The notes: generated by a model not told the origin, from the letters alone. DNA of 64,000 nt from an uncultured Flavobacteriaceae bacterium (GCA_947504035.1 CANNGA010000008.1:124001-188000), one strand, 5' to 3'; counted from the stretch's first letter, positions 27,690 through 37,238 are shown. Made by a program: numbers and translations.

Positions 27690-28274
27690 CTATTTCACAA
27701 TCAAATAATCTAGTTTTACCGAGCTAAATTTATCATTAGGTATTATATTTAGAGATGGTATTCTATCATTAGTTTTTATCTTTTTAACTTCACCAATAAA
27801 TTTAACGTTCTCTTTTTTTATGGCTGGCGCTTGACAAATGGTAGCACAGCCACCCGATTTTAAACAATTATATACCTTAGTGCCACAGCTAATCTTACCA
27901 TCGCATTGGCTTTTAGTAACCGTGCCTCCTTTATCACAAGAGACTTCATATTTTTTATCGGTTCTCTTGTAACTTTCTTTACTAGAAATAGGAAAAACAG
28001 GTTGCTCTTGCAAATTTGCAATGAAGATTTGACCTGTACGTTCATTTAAAATCATTTCGAAACTATAATTCACAATGACTTCATCACTTTTAGAAAACAA
28101 GTTAGAAGCTTTGTTATCCAATTCTGTACGAAATGTATCTAACAGCTCATTCACTATACTTTGAGGGTCTTCACTTTTTAGTTCAGCCTTATCTTCGGCT
28201 TCCTCACTGCAGCTAAAACTGAAAGTAAAGCACAATACTAATAGATAGACTAATTGTCTCTTAATGTTTTTCAT
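27690..28274 (-). CDS. cysteine-rich lipoprotein, function unknown
   Basis: The 194-residue protein has a signal with lipobox FSFSC, Cys22, then an acidic linker. The central part (RTELDNKASNLFSKSDEVIVNYSF) is ordinary. Residues about 120-160 carry six cysteines in CDKGG, SQCDG, ISCGT, YNCLKSGGCATIC, which could form disulfides or bind metal. It is not recognised as a named family. It is monocistronic, convergent with sdhB. The upstream 190 bases are AT-rich and show no clear promoter. Confidence 0.8.
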   Translation of the reverse strand: MKNIKRQLVYLLVLCFTFSFSCSEEAEDKAELKSEDPQSIVNELLDTFRTELDNKASNLFSKSDEVIVNYSFEMILNERTGQIFIANLQEQPVFPISSKESYKRTDKKYEVSCDKGGTVTKSQCDGKISCGTKVYNCLKSGGCATICQAPAIKKENVKFIGEVKKIKTNDRIPSLNIIPNDKFSSVKLDYLIVK

Positions 28275-28467
28275 TTTTTTAAAATTAAGTTAATAGTTGT
28301 AACAAAATTATAAATAATAAATAGACTACAAAATAGTAGTTTTAATTTTATAAAAAAATTAGAAAAAACACACAGTTTAAATGTGATTTAATTCAATTTA
28401 GACTTTTTCACATCATTAATAATGTATGAAATTCTTTTTTACAAGAAAAAACTAATACAGAAAGCTC

Positions 28468-31400
28468 TTAAAAATAGGCTTTTAATTGTATATTTCCTGT
28501 GTGTATTGTAGTGCCGGTTTCTGTTTTTCTTCCAAAATAGCTAAGGTTTAAATCTAGAAATTTGGTGAGTTTCTTTTGGGCGAGAAGTGTCCATGTAAAG
28601 TTGTTTCCAGGCTGTAAACCTTCTAGTAACTGAAACCCTACAGGGGTGTTAGGGTCGCCATTAAATGCATTGTTGAAATAATTAACCTCACCATTTATAG
28701 CCGCTTTTTCATTTTTAGCAAAATTAAAACCAAGACCTACATTTTGTTGGATCAGGCTTTCGAAGTTACCAATGGTATTCTCTCTGGTGGTGTATTGGTA
28801 AAACAGATCAAAACGGCTGTTTTCATTAAAAAGATAAGATAATTTAGGGTTCACCAAAGCTTCGTCGAACTTGAAATTTTTGGTTGTGAAATTCTCACTA
28901 GAACTCTCATTTGTGCCTAAGGCAGATTGTAAGGTAAGCAGCCAGTTTTCATGTAATTTATGATTAAAGTTAACTTGATGGCTATTTAAATCATTTTGTA
29001 ACAAGCCAACAGATAATGTGTTGTTAGAAGCATTAGAGAGAAAGGTGTAAGAGGTGGTGTAGCGTTGTTTTCCTCGGTTAAAAAACAGAACATTTCTAAA
29101 ATTTAATTGTAAATCTAATTGGTTTTCGGCATCGCTTTCAAAAGGGTTTAAATTAAAATTACTTCCATCTTGGCGGATTCTACGGTCTATTAAATAACTG
29201 GATTGATTGTAAAAATGAGACCAGAACTTCTTAGATTTCTGTTTAGAGACGTTCCATTTAGCAGGGTTTATGGTTAAGGTTTGGCTCAGTCTATTTTGAT
29301 GTGTTTTTATAAACACCTGGTTGGGTAAAAGCACTCTTATGTATAGGCCTTGATCTTGAAATTGGGCCGTCTCAAATTCCTCCAGTTCTTGAATGCCGTT
29401 ACCATTGTAATCATTCCATGTAAATGTACCTTGACCCGCTTCAACTTCAACAAAAGTGAAATCTTGCTGGGGTAAAGCACCAGAATTGGTTTCGAAAACG
29501 GTGTTGCTTTGTATGATGTTTTTAAAGAGCTTTTGATTGAACTGCAGTCTGGAATTTAACGCATTTTCATTTGCGATTTCGGGATCTTCGAAATCTAAAG
29601 TTCTAAAATTGGCATAAAGCGAAAGGGTTGTGTTTTTGTTTTGAATAAGCCTTGAATCCACATAAAATGTATTAGAGGTATTTACATTTTGCAATTGGTT
29701 GTTTCTAATACTATCATTGACCCGGTTTTTATACCCAAATTGTGCAAATACCTTTGTGCTGTCTCCTATACCAATAAAGCCTTCATATGCAGCAAAACGC
29801 TGACTTAGCGGCGTAAGGATGTTTGTAGCGGTGTCGATTTGTTCGTTGTCTTCAATAGAGAACTTAGCGCCAAGCCAACTGTTTTTAAACCCATAAACAC
29901 CAGTGTGATGCGATCTTAAAAAGACAGAAGTATTTGTCGCGGATGTGGCATTCAAGAAGCTAGAATTTGATTGTATAAGAAAGCGTTTTAGGCGTAAATT
30001 AGCACTGGAGATATGTCTACTACCTGTAAAACCAGATGCGAAATCTAGATATTCGAATTGATAGTTAAGGCGGCCTTTTTCGTAATGAGAAAGTGCTATA
30101 CCAGAATTTAAAAAGGTTTGCCGCCCTAATTCACCAACACGCTGGTTGCCCCGTTGCTGTTCTAAATTCCAATCTCTATTAAATTCGGCGTTGTATAAAA
30201 TTTCAATACTTCTAAAATTTTCTTGGATGTAGTCTGTATTTACATAAGCGTTGGCATTCCAAACACTGTCCTTTTTTATAATATTTTGGGCAATTCGTAG
30301 TCTTCCTGCAAAGCCATCGTTATTGGCATCGTCCAGAGTAGAGAACAAGTTCAAATCATTTTTACTGCCAGCGAATTCAAAATCAACACTTGTGTTCTCG
30401 GTTGGGGTATAACTACCATCAATTACAGCGACTTGTAATTTAGTAGGTGCTATTAGCTGTATAATAGGTGCATAATCGCCTTGAAGCGGTCCAACATATT
30501 CAAAAATATTAGAAATAGCATTGGTGCTATTTAGGATGTAAGCCCCTTGGTTGGCGCCTACTAAGGTGAATGTTACCCGAAACAGTTCTTCATCAGGATC
30601 ATTAGAGAATACAAAAATGTCGTTACCATCTCTTAGCTCCTTTCGATATAGAATGCGGTTATCACTAAAAGTCTCAGGCACATCAGATGGCGCGACCATA
30701 AGGGAACGTTCGTCTCCTGCTTCAGATAAAACTTGTACTTGAGCTTCAGATAAATTTTGTTGTAGTGGTTGGTTTTTAGCATCACTTTCAGAGTACACAG
30801 AAATGCCCACCTTAAATGCATCACTTTTATAATTACCACCTCCATAGGCTACGATACGCGAAAAGTTACGATCACTAAATTGATAGTCAACAGTGATTCG
30901 CATTTCTGAAGTGATAGGGAATGTGGTATTAAAAATAAGTTCACCAGCATTATAGTCAATGATATAATCCTTGTCTTCGCCGCGTTCTAAAGCAATACCA
31001 TTGGCATAAACAGTTTCACTACCAGAGACAATAAGTACAAATAGTTCGCCATTTTGGCCTTGTAATTTATAAGGCCCTTGGTTGCCTTCTTGGCCTACAA
31101 ATTGACTTGTTGTAAATTGGCCACGTACCAATGCTCCAGCAGCAAATACTTGCGTTTGTCTAGATGCCCCAAGGTTGGCGCTAAAAGATAAACCCTGCAC
31201 GCGTTTTGAAAATGCCCCATAAAAAGAGTTGTTATTTTCCAAATCGATATCGCCAGCGCGTACACTCCAATTTTTACTAAACAATTCAATAAATACTTGG
31301 TCGAATTCGTCTAAGCGTTGGCTAAATCCGCTTTCTTGTAACGGGATGTTCGCATCTTGTATCGAGGCTCTTAAGGAGACATTATCGTTAAGTTTACCCG

Positions 31401-31887
31401 TAATTTGCAAGTCTAATTCGCTATTTAAAACCGAATTTTGATTGTTGCCTATGGTGACCCCTCTTGAAATGCTTCCAGAAGTGGTTAAGCCATCAAAAGG
31501 CACAAATGTTTTTTTTACGTTAGATTGTTTTAGGGTGTAGCGTTTGTTTGTTTGTGTGGTGTTATCGACAATAATGTTTTCATCCAGCTGTTTATAGGTC
31601 TTTGTTAAAAACTCAGGAAACTTTAGGTAGCTTACGATTAGAGAATCTGTAGGCACATTTTTTTTTAGCTTTAAAAGGGCTTTAGAAAAATTAATGGCGT
31701 AATAAGAGGAGTCTAAAGGTGTACCCTCTTTAGTGGCTACGGTAAACCAACTCGAGTTAATACTAACATTAGCGATTACTATGGTATCTGCTACTGCTAC
31801 TTTTTTAGTTTTATACTTACGGTTTAGGTTTTGTGCAAAAGCACCAAACCCAAGTAGAGAGACTAAAAACAATAGGATAAACTTCAT
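28468..31887 (-). CDS. large outer-membrane-type protein, function unknown
   Basis: The 1139-residue protein starts with a signal peptide ending GAFAQ. Residues about 20-110 look like a small N-terminal beta domain. From about 120 on it is beta-strand rich with alternating aromatic and polar residues (SGSISRGVTIGNNQN, NVSLRASIQDANIPLQE, FDQVFIEL), typical of a big beta-barrel. The segment DYNAGELIFNTTFPITSEMRI resembles repeats in large Bacteroidota surface proteins such as SprA, but length and layout differ. The last residues (IQLKAYF) end in Phe, as many outer-membrane barrels do. It is divergent from exonuclease III. The function is not known. Confidence 0.8.
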   Translation of the reverse strand: MKFILLFLVSLLGFGAFAQNLNRKYKTKKVAVADTIVIANVSINSSWFTVATKEGTPLDSSYYAINFSKALLKLKKNVPTDSLIVSYLKFPEFLTKTYKQLDENIIVDNTTQTNKRYTLKQSNVKKTFVPFDGLTTSGSISRGVTIGNNQNSVLNSELDLQITGKLNDNVSLRASIQDANIPLQESGFSQRLDEFDQVFIELFSKNWSVRAGDIDLENNNSFYGAFSKRVQGLSFSANLGASRQTQVFAAGALVRGQFTTSQFVGQEGNQGPYKLQGQNGELFVLIVSGSETVYANGIALERGEDKDYIIDYNAGELIFNTTFPITSEMRITVDYQFSDRNFSRIVAYGGGNYKSDAFKVGISVYSESDAKNQPLQQNLSEAQVQVLSEAGDERSLMVAPSDVPETFSDNRILYRKELRDGNDIFVFSNDPDEELFRVTFTLVGANQGAYILNSTNAISNIFEYVGPLQGDYAPIIQLIAPTKLQVAVIDGSYTPTENTSVDFEFAGSKNDLNLFSTLDDANNDGFAGRLRIAQNIIKKDSVWNANAYVNTDYIQENFRSIEILYNAEFNRDWNLEQQRGNQRVGELGRQTFLNSGIALSHYEKGRLNYQFEYLDFASGFTGSRHISSANLRLKRFLIQSNSSFLNATSATNTSVFLRSHHTGVYGFKNSWLGAKFSIEDNEQIDTATNILTPLSQRFAAYEGFIGIGDSTKVFAQFGYKNRVNDSIRNNQLQNVNTSNTFYVDSRLIQNKNTTLSLYANFRTLDFEDPEIANENALNSRLQFNQKLFKNIIQSNTVFETNSGALPQQDFTFVEVEAGQGTFTWNDYNGNGIQELEEFETAQFQDQGLYIRVLLPNQVFIKTHQNRLSQTLTINPAKWNVSKQKSKKFWSHFYNQSSYLIDRRIRQDGSNFNLNPFESDAENQLDLQLNFRNVLFFNRGKQRYTTSYTFLSNASNNTLSVGLLQNDLNSHQVNFNHKLHENWLLTLQSALGTNESSSENFTTKNFKFDEALVNPKLSYLFNENSRFDLFYQYTTRENTIGNFESLIQQNVGLGFNFAKNEKAAINGEVNYFNNAFNGDPNTPVGFQLLEGLQPGNNFTWTLLAQKKLTKFLDLNLSYFGRKTETGTTIHTGNIQLKAYF

Positions 31888-32010
31888 TAAATATTAAACT
31901 GCGATTTGGCTAAAATATTTTATCATTAGAATTCGTTAAAAACTCCTGCTAAATTCTATAGTGTAAAAGTAACGTATTATTTATTTTAGCTGAAACACTT
32001 CAACACGCTT

Positions 32011-32775
32011 ATGAAAATAATATCTTATAATGTAAACGGTATTCGAGCAGCCATTAATAAAGGCTTTATAGATTGGTTAAAAAGTGCAGATCCAGATGTG
32101 ATTTGTTTGCAAGAAATAAAAGCCATGAAAGAACAATTAGACCTAAGCCTGTTCGAAGATGCGGGGTATAAATTTCATTACTGGTTTAGTGCCCAAAAAA
32201 AAGGGTACAGTGGTGTTGCTATTTTAAGTAAGATAGAACCTAAAAACATTGTATATGGCACAGGAATTGAGTCTATGGATTTTGAAGGTAGAAATATAAG
32301 AGTGGATTTTGATGGAATCTCTGTAATGAGCCTTTATTTGCCATCGGGGACTAATGCAGCCCGCCTTGATCATAAACTGGAATACATGGATTTATTTCAA
32401 GGTTACATCAATACATTAAAAACAGAAGTTCCTAATTTGGTGATTTGTGGAGATTACAATATATGTCATGAAGCCATAGACATACACAACCCTAAAATGA
32501 AAGGTGTTTCAGGATTTTTACCTGTAGAGCGCGAATGGATAAGCGATTTTATCTCAAGCGGTTTTATAGATGCTTTTAGGTATTTGCACCCAGAGCAGCA
32601 AACGTACAGTTGGTGGAGTTATCGTGCCAACTCTAGAGCGAATAATAAGGGATGGCGTTTAGATTATGCAATGGTTGCGGCGCCATTACAAGAAGCGATA
32701 AAACGATCTGTTATACTTACAGAAGCCGTGCATAGTGACCACTGTCCAATTCTTGTAGAGATAGAGCAGAATTAA
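32011..32775 (+). CDS. xth: exodeoxyribonuclease III (AP endonuclease)
   Basis: The 254-residue enzyme of the EEP/Xth family acts in base-excision repair, cutting at abasic sites and degrading 3' ends. Motifs present are YNVNGIRAA, CLQEIKA (metal-binding Glu), GDYNICHEAIDIHNP (catalytic Asp and Asn), RLDYAM and SDHCPI (catalytic His). The length is normal. The OmpA-like gene starts 24 bp downstream on the same strand, so the two may be co-transcribed. Confidence 0.95.
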   Translation: MKIISYNVNGIRAAINKGFIDWLKSADPDVICLQEIKAMKEQLDLSLFEDAGYKFHYWFSAQKKGYSGVAILSKIEPKNIVYGTGIESMDFEGRNIRVDFDGISVMSLYLPSGTNAARLDHKLEYMDLFQGYINTLKTEVPNLVICGDYNICHEAIDIHNPKMKGVSGFLPVEREWISDFISSGFIDAFRYLHPEQQTYSWWSYRANSRANNKGWRLDYAMVAAPLQEAIKRSVILTEAVHSDHCPILVEIEQN

Positions 32776-32799
32776 TAGCATTTATAATTGATAAACATT

Positions 32800-33756
32800 A
32801 TGATAAAATATAGTTTAATAGTAGCAGGCGCCTTAGTAGGGCTCACATCTTGCGTGTCTCCAAAAATATATAAGGATTTAGAAAGCAAGTATGCGACTTT
32901 AAAACAAGAAAACAGAACGCTTTCTGAGGCGAATGAAGCCTTATTAAAAACAAAAAATGGGCTTAAAAATGAACGAGATCAATTGCAAAAATCTTATGAC
33001 GAGGTAGTTGCAGAGCGCGACGAGCTTCGCGATGCGTACAATGCCGCAACATCTAATTTAGATAATTTAAAAGCATCTTATGCCGCTTTAGAAAAAAATA
33101 GTTCGGCTTCTATTACTAAAAATTCACAAAAGAACAGGGAGTTATTGGCACAATTAGAAGCTAAAAAGCAAGCACTAGCAGCAGAAAATGCACGCTTAGA
33201 GAAATTAAAGAAAGCATTGGAAGAACGCTCAAGCCGTATTGCAGAGTTAGAAAGTGTTATTGCCACTAAAGATGCTGCTATGTCGCAGTTAAGAGATGCG
33301 ATTTCTAGAGCTTTAACCGATTTTGAAGGTAAAGGACTTACAGTAGAGCAACGCGGTGGTAAAGTATATGTTTCTATGGAGAACAAACTGCTGTTCCAAT
33401 CGGGGAGTTGGGCAGTAGGTACAGATGGTAAAACTGCAGTGCGTAGTTTGGGGAATGTCTTGGCAGAAAATCCAGATATAGCAGTTTTGATAGAAGGCCA
33501 TACCGATAATATACCGTATTCTGGAAGTGGTGTATTGACCAGTAATTGGGATTTATCAACCAAACGTGCCACAGCCATTGTAAATATATTAAGAGAGAAT
33601 ACTGCTATTAATCCAGAGAATCTAACAGCGGCGGGTCGCGGAGAGTATGCGCCGATTGCGAATAATGATACCGAAGTTGGGCGTGCTAAAAACAGACGTA
33701 TAGAAGTTGTTTTAACCCCTAAATTAGATGAATTAACGCGATTGTTAAATGATTAA
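32800..33756 (+). CDS. OmpA-family lipoprotein with coiled coil
   Basis: The 318-residue protein has lipobox LVGLTSC with Cys18, a long Glu/Lys/Ala-rich coiled coil from about 25 to 180, and a C-terminal OmpA domain. The OmpA domain shows EGHTDNIPYSG, WDLSTKRATAIV and GRGEYAPIANND-x4-GRAKNRRIEV, which bind peptidoglycan. It should tether the outer membrane or a surface complex to the wall. The ATG at 32800 is chosen over a TTG four codons upstream because it gives a proper signal peptide. A strong terminator follows. Confidence 0.92.
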   Translation: MIKYSLIVAGALVGLTSCVSPKIYKDLESKYATLKQENRTLSEANEALLKTKNGLKNERDQLQKSYDEVVAERDELRDAYNAATSNLDNLKASYAALEKNSSASITKNSQKNRELLAQLEAKKQALAAENARLEKLKKALEERSSRIAELESVIATKDAAMSQLRDAISRALTDFEGKGLTVEQRGGKVYVSMENKLLFQSGSWAVGTDGKTAVRSLGNVLAENPDIAVLIEGHTDNIPYSGSGVLTSNWDLSTKRATAIVNILRENTAINPENLTAAGRGEYAPIANNDTEVGRAKNRRIEVVLTPKLDELTRLLND

Positions 33757-33805
33757 TGTATAGGGTGGAAAACAGGGCTTACAGTTACACACACCTACTA
33801 GACAT

Positions 33806-33846
33806 AAAAAACCGTTAAAAGCTATTTTAGCTTTTAACGGTTTTTT
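33806..33846 (+). terminator. intrinsic terminator after the OmpA-like gene
   Basis: A 19-bp perfect stem (33806-33824 with 33828-33846) encloses a TTT loop and ends in a run of six T. Confidence 0.9.
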
Positions 33847-33913
33847 ATCTTTACACTAAGGAAAAGAAACGCTTAGATTTAATAAAAAAAGTGCTAGAGA
33901 AAACTAAAACACT

Positions 33914-34945
33914 ATGAAATACACAACACTACCGCATACAGACATAAAAGTGAGTAAAATAGCCTTAGGGTCTATGACTTGGGGCAATCAAAATACAGAA
34001 GCAGAAGGGCATGAGCAGTTGGATTATGCTTTTGATAAGGGGGTAAACTTTATAGACAGTGCAGAATTGTATCCTGTTCCTGCCAATGCAGAAACGCAAG
34101 GTAAAACCAGTGAAATTATTGGGAGTTGGTTAAAAAAAACAGGACGAAGAGATAAGGTGGTTTTGGCTTCTAAAATAGCAGGGCCTGGCGATTATACGGC
34201 ACATATTAGAACAACAGGTTTTAGTCCTAAATCGATTACAGAAGCTATAGATTTAGAGTTAAAGCGTTTGCAAACTGATTATATAGATTTATACCAGTTG
34301 CACTGGCCAGAACGCGATACTAACCGCTTCGGGCAACGTTTGTACAAATACGATACCCAGTGGGATGATAATTTTAATGAGATATTACACAGCTTGGATA
34401 AAGAAATACAAGCAGGGCGTATTCGTCATGTAGGTATCTCTAATGAAAATTCATGGGGAGCCATGCGTTATATCCAAGAACATAAAACGCACGATTTACC
34501 ACGTATGCTAACCATTCAAAATGCGTATTCTATGTTATGTAGATCTTTTGAAACTGATTTAGCAGAAGTAGCTTTAAGAGAGCATATAGGACTCTTAGCG
34601 TATTCGCCAATGGCATTTGGTGTGCTTTCAGGAAAATATATAACGGGTAAGGCAGAAGACGATGCCAGATTAGCATTATTTCCAAGATTTGCACGCTATA
34701 GCAGTGCACAAGCAACAGAAGCTACACGACGTTATATGGAAATAGCAGAGGCTAATAATTTAAGTTTAGCGGCTTTGTCATTAGCGTTTGTAAACCAACA
34801 ACCTTTTGTTACAAGTACCATTATAGGTGCTACAAAACGTTACCAATTAGAAGAGAATATAGCAAGTATCGATGTTACTTTAAGTGATGCTATATTAGAT
34901 GAAATAGATGCTATTCATAACGAAATTCCTAATCCAGCCGCATAA
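33914..34945 (+). CDS. aldo/keto reductase (Tas-like)
   Basis: The 343-residue TIM-barrel oxidoreductase uses NADPH to reduce carbonyls. Catalytic tetrad candidates are Asp and Tyr in FIDSAELYP, Lys in VLASKIAG and His in LYQLHWPERD. The NADP-binding C-terminal part is FVTSTIIGATKRYQLEENI. The long PVPANAETQGKTSEIIGSWL segment and the overall length fit the Tas/YajO group. The natural substrate cannot be told. It is a single gene between two terminators. Confidence 0.9.
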   Translation: MKYTTLPHTDIKVSKIALGSMTWGNQNTEAEGHEQLDYAFDKGVNFIDSAELYPVPANAETQGKTSEIIGSWLKKTGRRDKVVLASKIAGPGDYTAHIRTTGFSPKSITEAIDLELKRLQTDYIDLYQLHWPERDTNRFGQRLYKYDTQWDDNFNEILHSLDKEIQAGRIRHVGISNENSWGAMRYIQEHKTHDLPRMLTIQNAYSMLCRSFETDLAEVALREHIGLLAYSPMAFGVLSGKYITGKAEDDARLALFPRFARYSSAQATEATRRYMEIAEANNLSLAALSLAFVNQQPFVTSTIIGATKRYQLEENIASIDVTLSDAILDEIDAIHNEIPNPAA

Positions 34946-35032
34946 TGCTGTTTTCATAAGAATGAAGGCAGCATGTCATGTTATTTGTATTTAATTTGTA
35001 CAAATACGTTTCATGATATACAATTGCATATA

Positions 35033-35067
35033 AAAAAACCCCTAGACTTAAATGTTAGGGGTTTTTT
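35033..35067. terminator. terminator between aldo/keto reductase and RNase G genes
   Basis: AAAAAACCCCTA pairs with TAGGGGTTTTTT around an 11-base loop. T runs on both strands suit the two convergent genes. Confidence 0.85.
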
Positions 35068-35068
35068 A

Positions 35069-36613
35069 TTATTTAATTTGATTACCATCTTTATCAAAAA
35101 AATGATATTCTAAATATGTGTAAGCATCGCGGGGTAAAATTTTAACCCATTTTTTGTGTTCTAATAACCATTTAGAACGAATAGATGGAAAGCCTTTTGT
35201 TAGAAAGGCTGCTATAAAAGGATGTGTGTTTAATGTCACCTTTGTATAGTCTTTTTTTAATAATCTTTCAAGATCTTGGTTAATTTTTTGCACCAAACTG
35301 ATAGGTGCTTCAACTTCTGCGCCACTTGTACCATTAGGGTTTTCCTCTCTGGTTTTTATGTTCATTTCTGGACGCGTACGTTGTCTCGTAATTTGTATCA
35401 AACCAAATTTACTTGGAGGCAATATCTTGTGTTTAGCTCTGTCATCCTTCATTTCATCGCGAAGGTGATTAAAGAGTTTCTGCCTGTTCTCTGGTTTAGT
35501 CATATCTATAAAATCTATAACAATAATACCGCCCATATCACGTAAGCGTAATTGACGGGCAATTTCTGTTGCAGAGATTAAGTTGACTTCTAATGCTGTT
35601 TGCTCTTGGTTGTTCGATTTATTAGATCTGTTACCGCTATTTACATCAACGACATGAAGGGCTTCGGTGTGTTCTATAACCAAATACGCACCCTTTGTCA
35701 TGGAAACGGTTTTACCAAAAGAGGTTTTAATTTGTCGTTCAATTCCAAATTTTTCGAATACGGGAATTTTAGACTGATACAATTTAACGATTGATTCTTT
35801 TTTAGGAGCAATCTCCTGTAAATACTCTTTAATTTGATAGTACAAAGTTTCATCATCGACCGTAATACCTGTAAACGAGTCATTAAATATGTCTCTTAAT
35901 ATAGAAGAGGCTTTATTCATTTCTCCTAATACTTTACTAGGGTGATGTGCTTTGTATAATTTTTTACACATTGCATTCCAGCGTTGGAGCAAATTCTGTA
36001 AATCATTATCTAATTCGGCTACTTTTTTGCCTTGTGCTACAGTACGAACAATAATACCAAAACCTTGCGGTGTGATACTTTTAACCAAACGCTTTAAGCG
36101 GTCTTTTTCTTCACGATCTTCTATTTTTTGTGAAATAGAGATGCGATTAGAAAAAGGCATTAAAACGATATATCTACCAGCAATAGATAACTCAGATGTT
36201 ATTCTAGGGCCTTTTGTAGATATCGGTTCTTTTACAATTTGTACTAATAGCGATTGATTGGATTTTAAGGCATCGACAATTTTGCCGTCTTTCTCAATAT
36301 CCTTTTCAAACGGGAAATTTTTTAAAGAAAAATCTTTTAGTTTACCTGTGCTTACACGTTTTGTGAATTTTAAAAGTGAAGGTAATTTAGGCCCTAAATC
36401 ATGATAGTGCAAAAATGCATCTTTTTCATAACCTACATTAACAAATGCAGCATTTAGTCCTGGAACCGTTTTTCGCGCTTTGGCAATAAACACGTCGCCA
36501 ACCGAAAAATTGTTATCATCTTCATCTTTTTGTAATTCAATAAGTTTTCCATCTTTTAATAAGGCAAAATCAACAGCTTCGGAATTAGATCGAATAATCA
36601 ATTCTTTATCCAT
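35069..36613 (-). CDS. rng: ribonuclease E/G family protein
   Basis: The 514-residue endoribonuclease has an N-terminal S1 RNA-binding domain (about 35-110, VGDVFIAKARKTVPGLNAAFVNVG) and the RNase E/G catalytic region, with metal-binding aspartates in HVVDVNSGNRS and VIDFIDMTKPENR. It would process rRNA and degrade mRNA. After RQRTRPEMNI, where E. coli RNase E and G have the CPxC zinc-link, this protein has only TREENPNGTSGAEVEAPIS with no cysteine, so tetramer assembly must differ. It lies downstream of the HU and small basic peptide genes on the same strand. Confidence 0.92.
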   Translation of the reverse strand: MDKELIIRSNSEAVDFALLKDGKLIELQKDEDDNNFSVGDVFIAKARKTVPGLNAAFVNVGYEKDAFLHYHDLGPKLPSLLKFTKRVSTGKLKDFSLKNFPFEKDIEKDGKIVDALKSNQSLLVQIVKEPISTKGPRITSELSIAGRYIVLMPFSNRISISQKIEDREEKDRLKRLVKSITPQGFGIIVRTVAQGKKVAELDNDLQNLLQRWNAMCKKLYKAHHPSKVLGEMNKASSILRDIFNDSFTGITVDDETLYYQIKEYLQEIAPKKESIVKLYQSKIPVFEKFGIERQIKTSFGKTVSMTKGAYLVIEHTEALHVVDVNSGNRSNKSNNQEQTALEVNLISATEIARQLRLRDMGGIIVIDFIDMTKPENRQKLFNHLRDEMKDDRAKHKILPPSKFGLIQITRQRTRPEMNIKTREENPNGTSGAEVEAPISLVQKINQDLERLLKKDYTKVTLNTHPFIAAFLTKGFPSIRSKWLLEHKKWVKILPRDAYTYLEYHFFDKDGNQIK

Positions 36614-36751
36614 TTTGTTAATTTTAATTCCGCTAAAAGCGAAATGGATTAAACTTAATTTTTATCACAGGATTTTAATCCGTGGAGTTCAAAATACAAT
36701 TACTGTACTAAAAATTTGAGAACTCATTTCAAAGAACGTTGTTGTTTTTAA

Positions 36752-36792
36752 AAATCAAAAAAAGTAGTTGTTCAAACTACTTTTTTGATTTA
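36752..36792 (-). terminator. terminator after the 30-residue basic peptide gene
   Basis: AAATCAAAAAAAGTAG (36752-36767) is complementary to CTACTTTTTTGATTT (36778-36792) apart from one base. The stop codon of the peptide gene is inside one arm. On the minus strand a T run follows. Confidence 0.65.
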
Positions 36793-36882
36793 TTTCTTTT
36801 TCTTGTGACGGTTAGCGCGTCTGCGTTTCTTACGCTTGTGCGTTGCTACCTTATGTCTTTTACGTTTCTTACCACTTGGCAT
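36790..36882 (-). CDS. 30-residue very basic peptide, probable ribosome-associated
   Basis: ATG at 36880-36882 opens a 30-codon gene ending TAA at 36790-36792. The product begins MPSGKKRKRHKVATHKRKKR and is more than half Lys, Arg or His. It lies between the HU gene and rng, followed by its own terminator. Short basic proteins like this, such as bTHX or other small Bacteroidota ribosomal proteins, sit in the ribosome; I recall conserved peptides starting MPSGKKRKRHK at this locus in related genomes, but cannot name the family with certainty. The ribosomal role is inferred from composition. Confidence 0.75.
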   Translation of the reverse strand: MPSGKKRKRHKVATHKRKKRRRANRHKKKK

Positions 36883-36947
36883 AAATAGTATATTTTTAAA
36901 TTAATAATTTATTTTATACCGGTCCTTATGATCGGTACTTGTGCTTT

Positions 36948-37238
36948 TTACTTAACTTCAACGTTAGTTTTAACACCCTCAACAAAAACTTTTGCAGGTT
37001 TAAATGCAGGGATATTGTGAGCAGGTATTTTTATAGTAGTGTTTTTTGAAATGTTTCTACCTGTTTTTTCAGCTCTTGTTTTAATGATAAAGCTTCCAAA
37101 ACCTCTTAAGTATACATTGTCTCCACTTTCTAAAGAAGTTTTTACTTCTTCCATGAATGTTTCAACTGTTGCTTGAACATCTCCTTTTTCAATTCCTAAC
37201 TTCTCAGAAATTTTTGCTACCAAATCAGCCTTCGTCAT
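36948..37238 (-). CDS. HU-family DNA-binding protein
   Basis: The 96-residue nucleoid protein has the HU/IHF fold: helix pair MTKADLVAKISEKLGI and VQATVETFMEEVKTSLESGDNVYLRGFGSF, then the beta-arm region RAEKTGRNISKNTTIKIPAHNIPAFKPAK. The NIPAFKPAK motif at the arm base is diagnostic. It bends and compacts DNA as a dimer. It is probably the first gene of a short unit with the basic peptide and possibly rng. A -7 box lies about 50 bases upstream. Confidence 0.95.
   Translation of the reverse strand: MTKADLVAKISEKLGIEKGDVQATVETFMEEVKTSLESGDNVYLRGFGSFIIKTRAEKTGRNISKNTTIKIPAHNIPAFKPAKVFVEGVKTNVEVK

Noticed and set aside
33078-33578. 166-codon open frame opposite the OmpA-like gene
   Set aside because: It lies entirely antisense to the coiled coil and OmpA domain of a convincing gene, has no signal or known motif, and its Ser/Ala/Leu-rich composition mirrors the sense strand.
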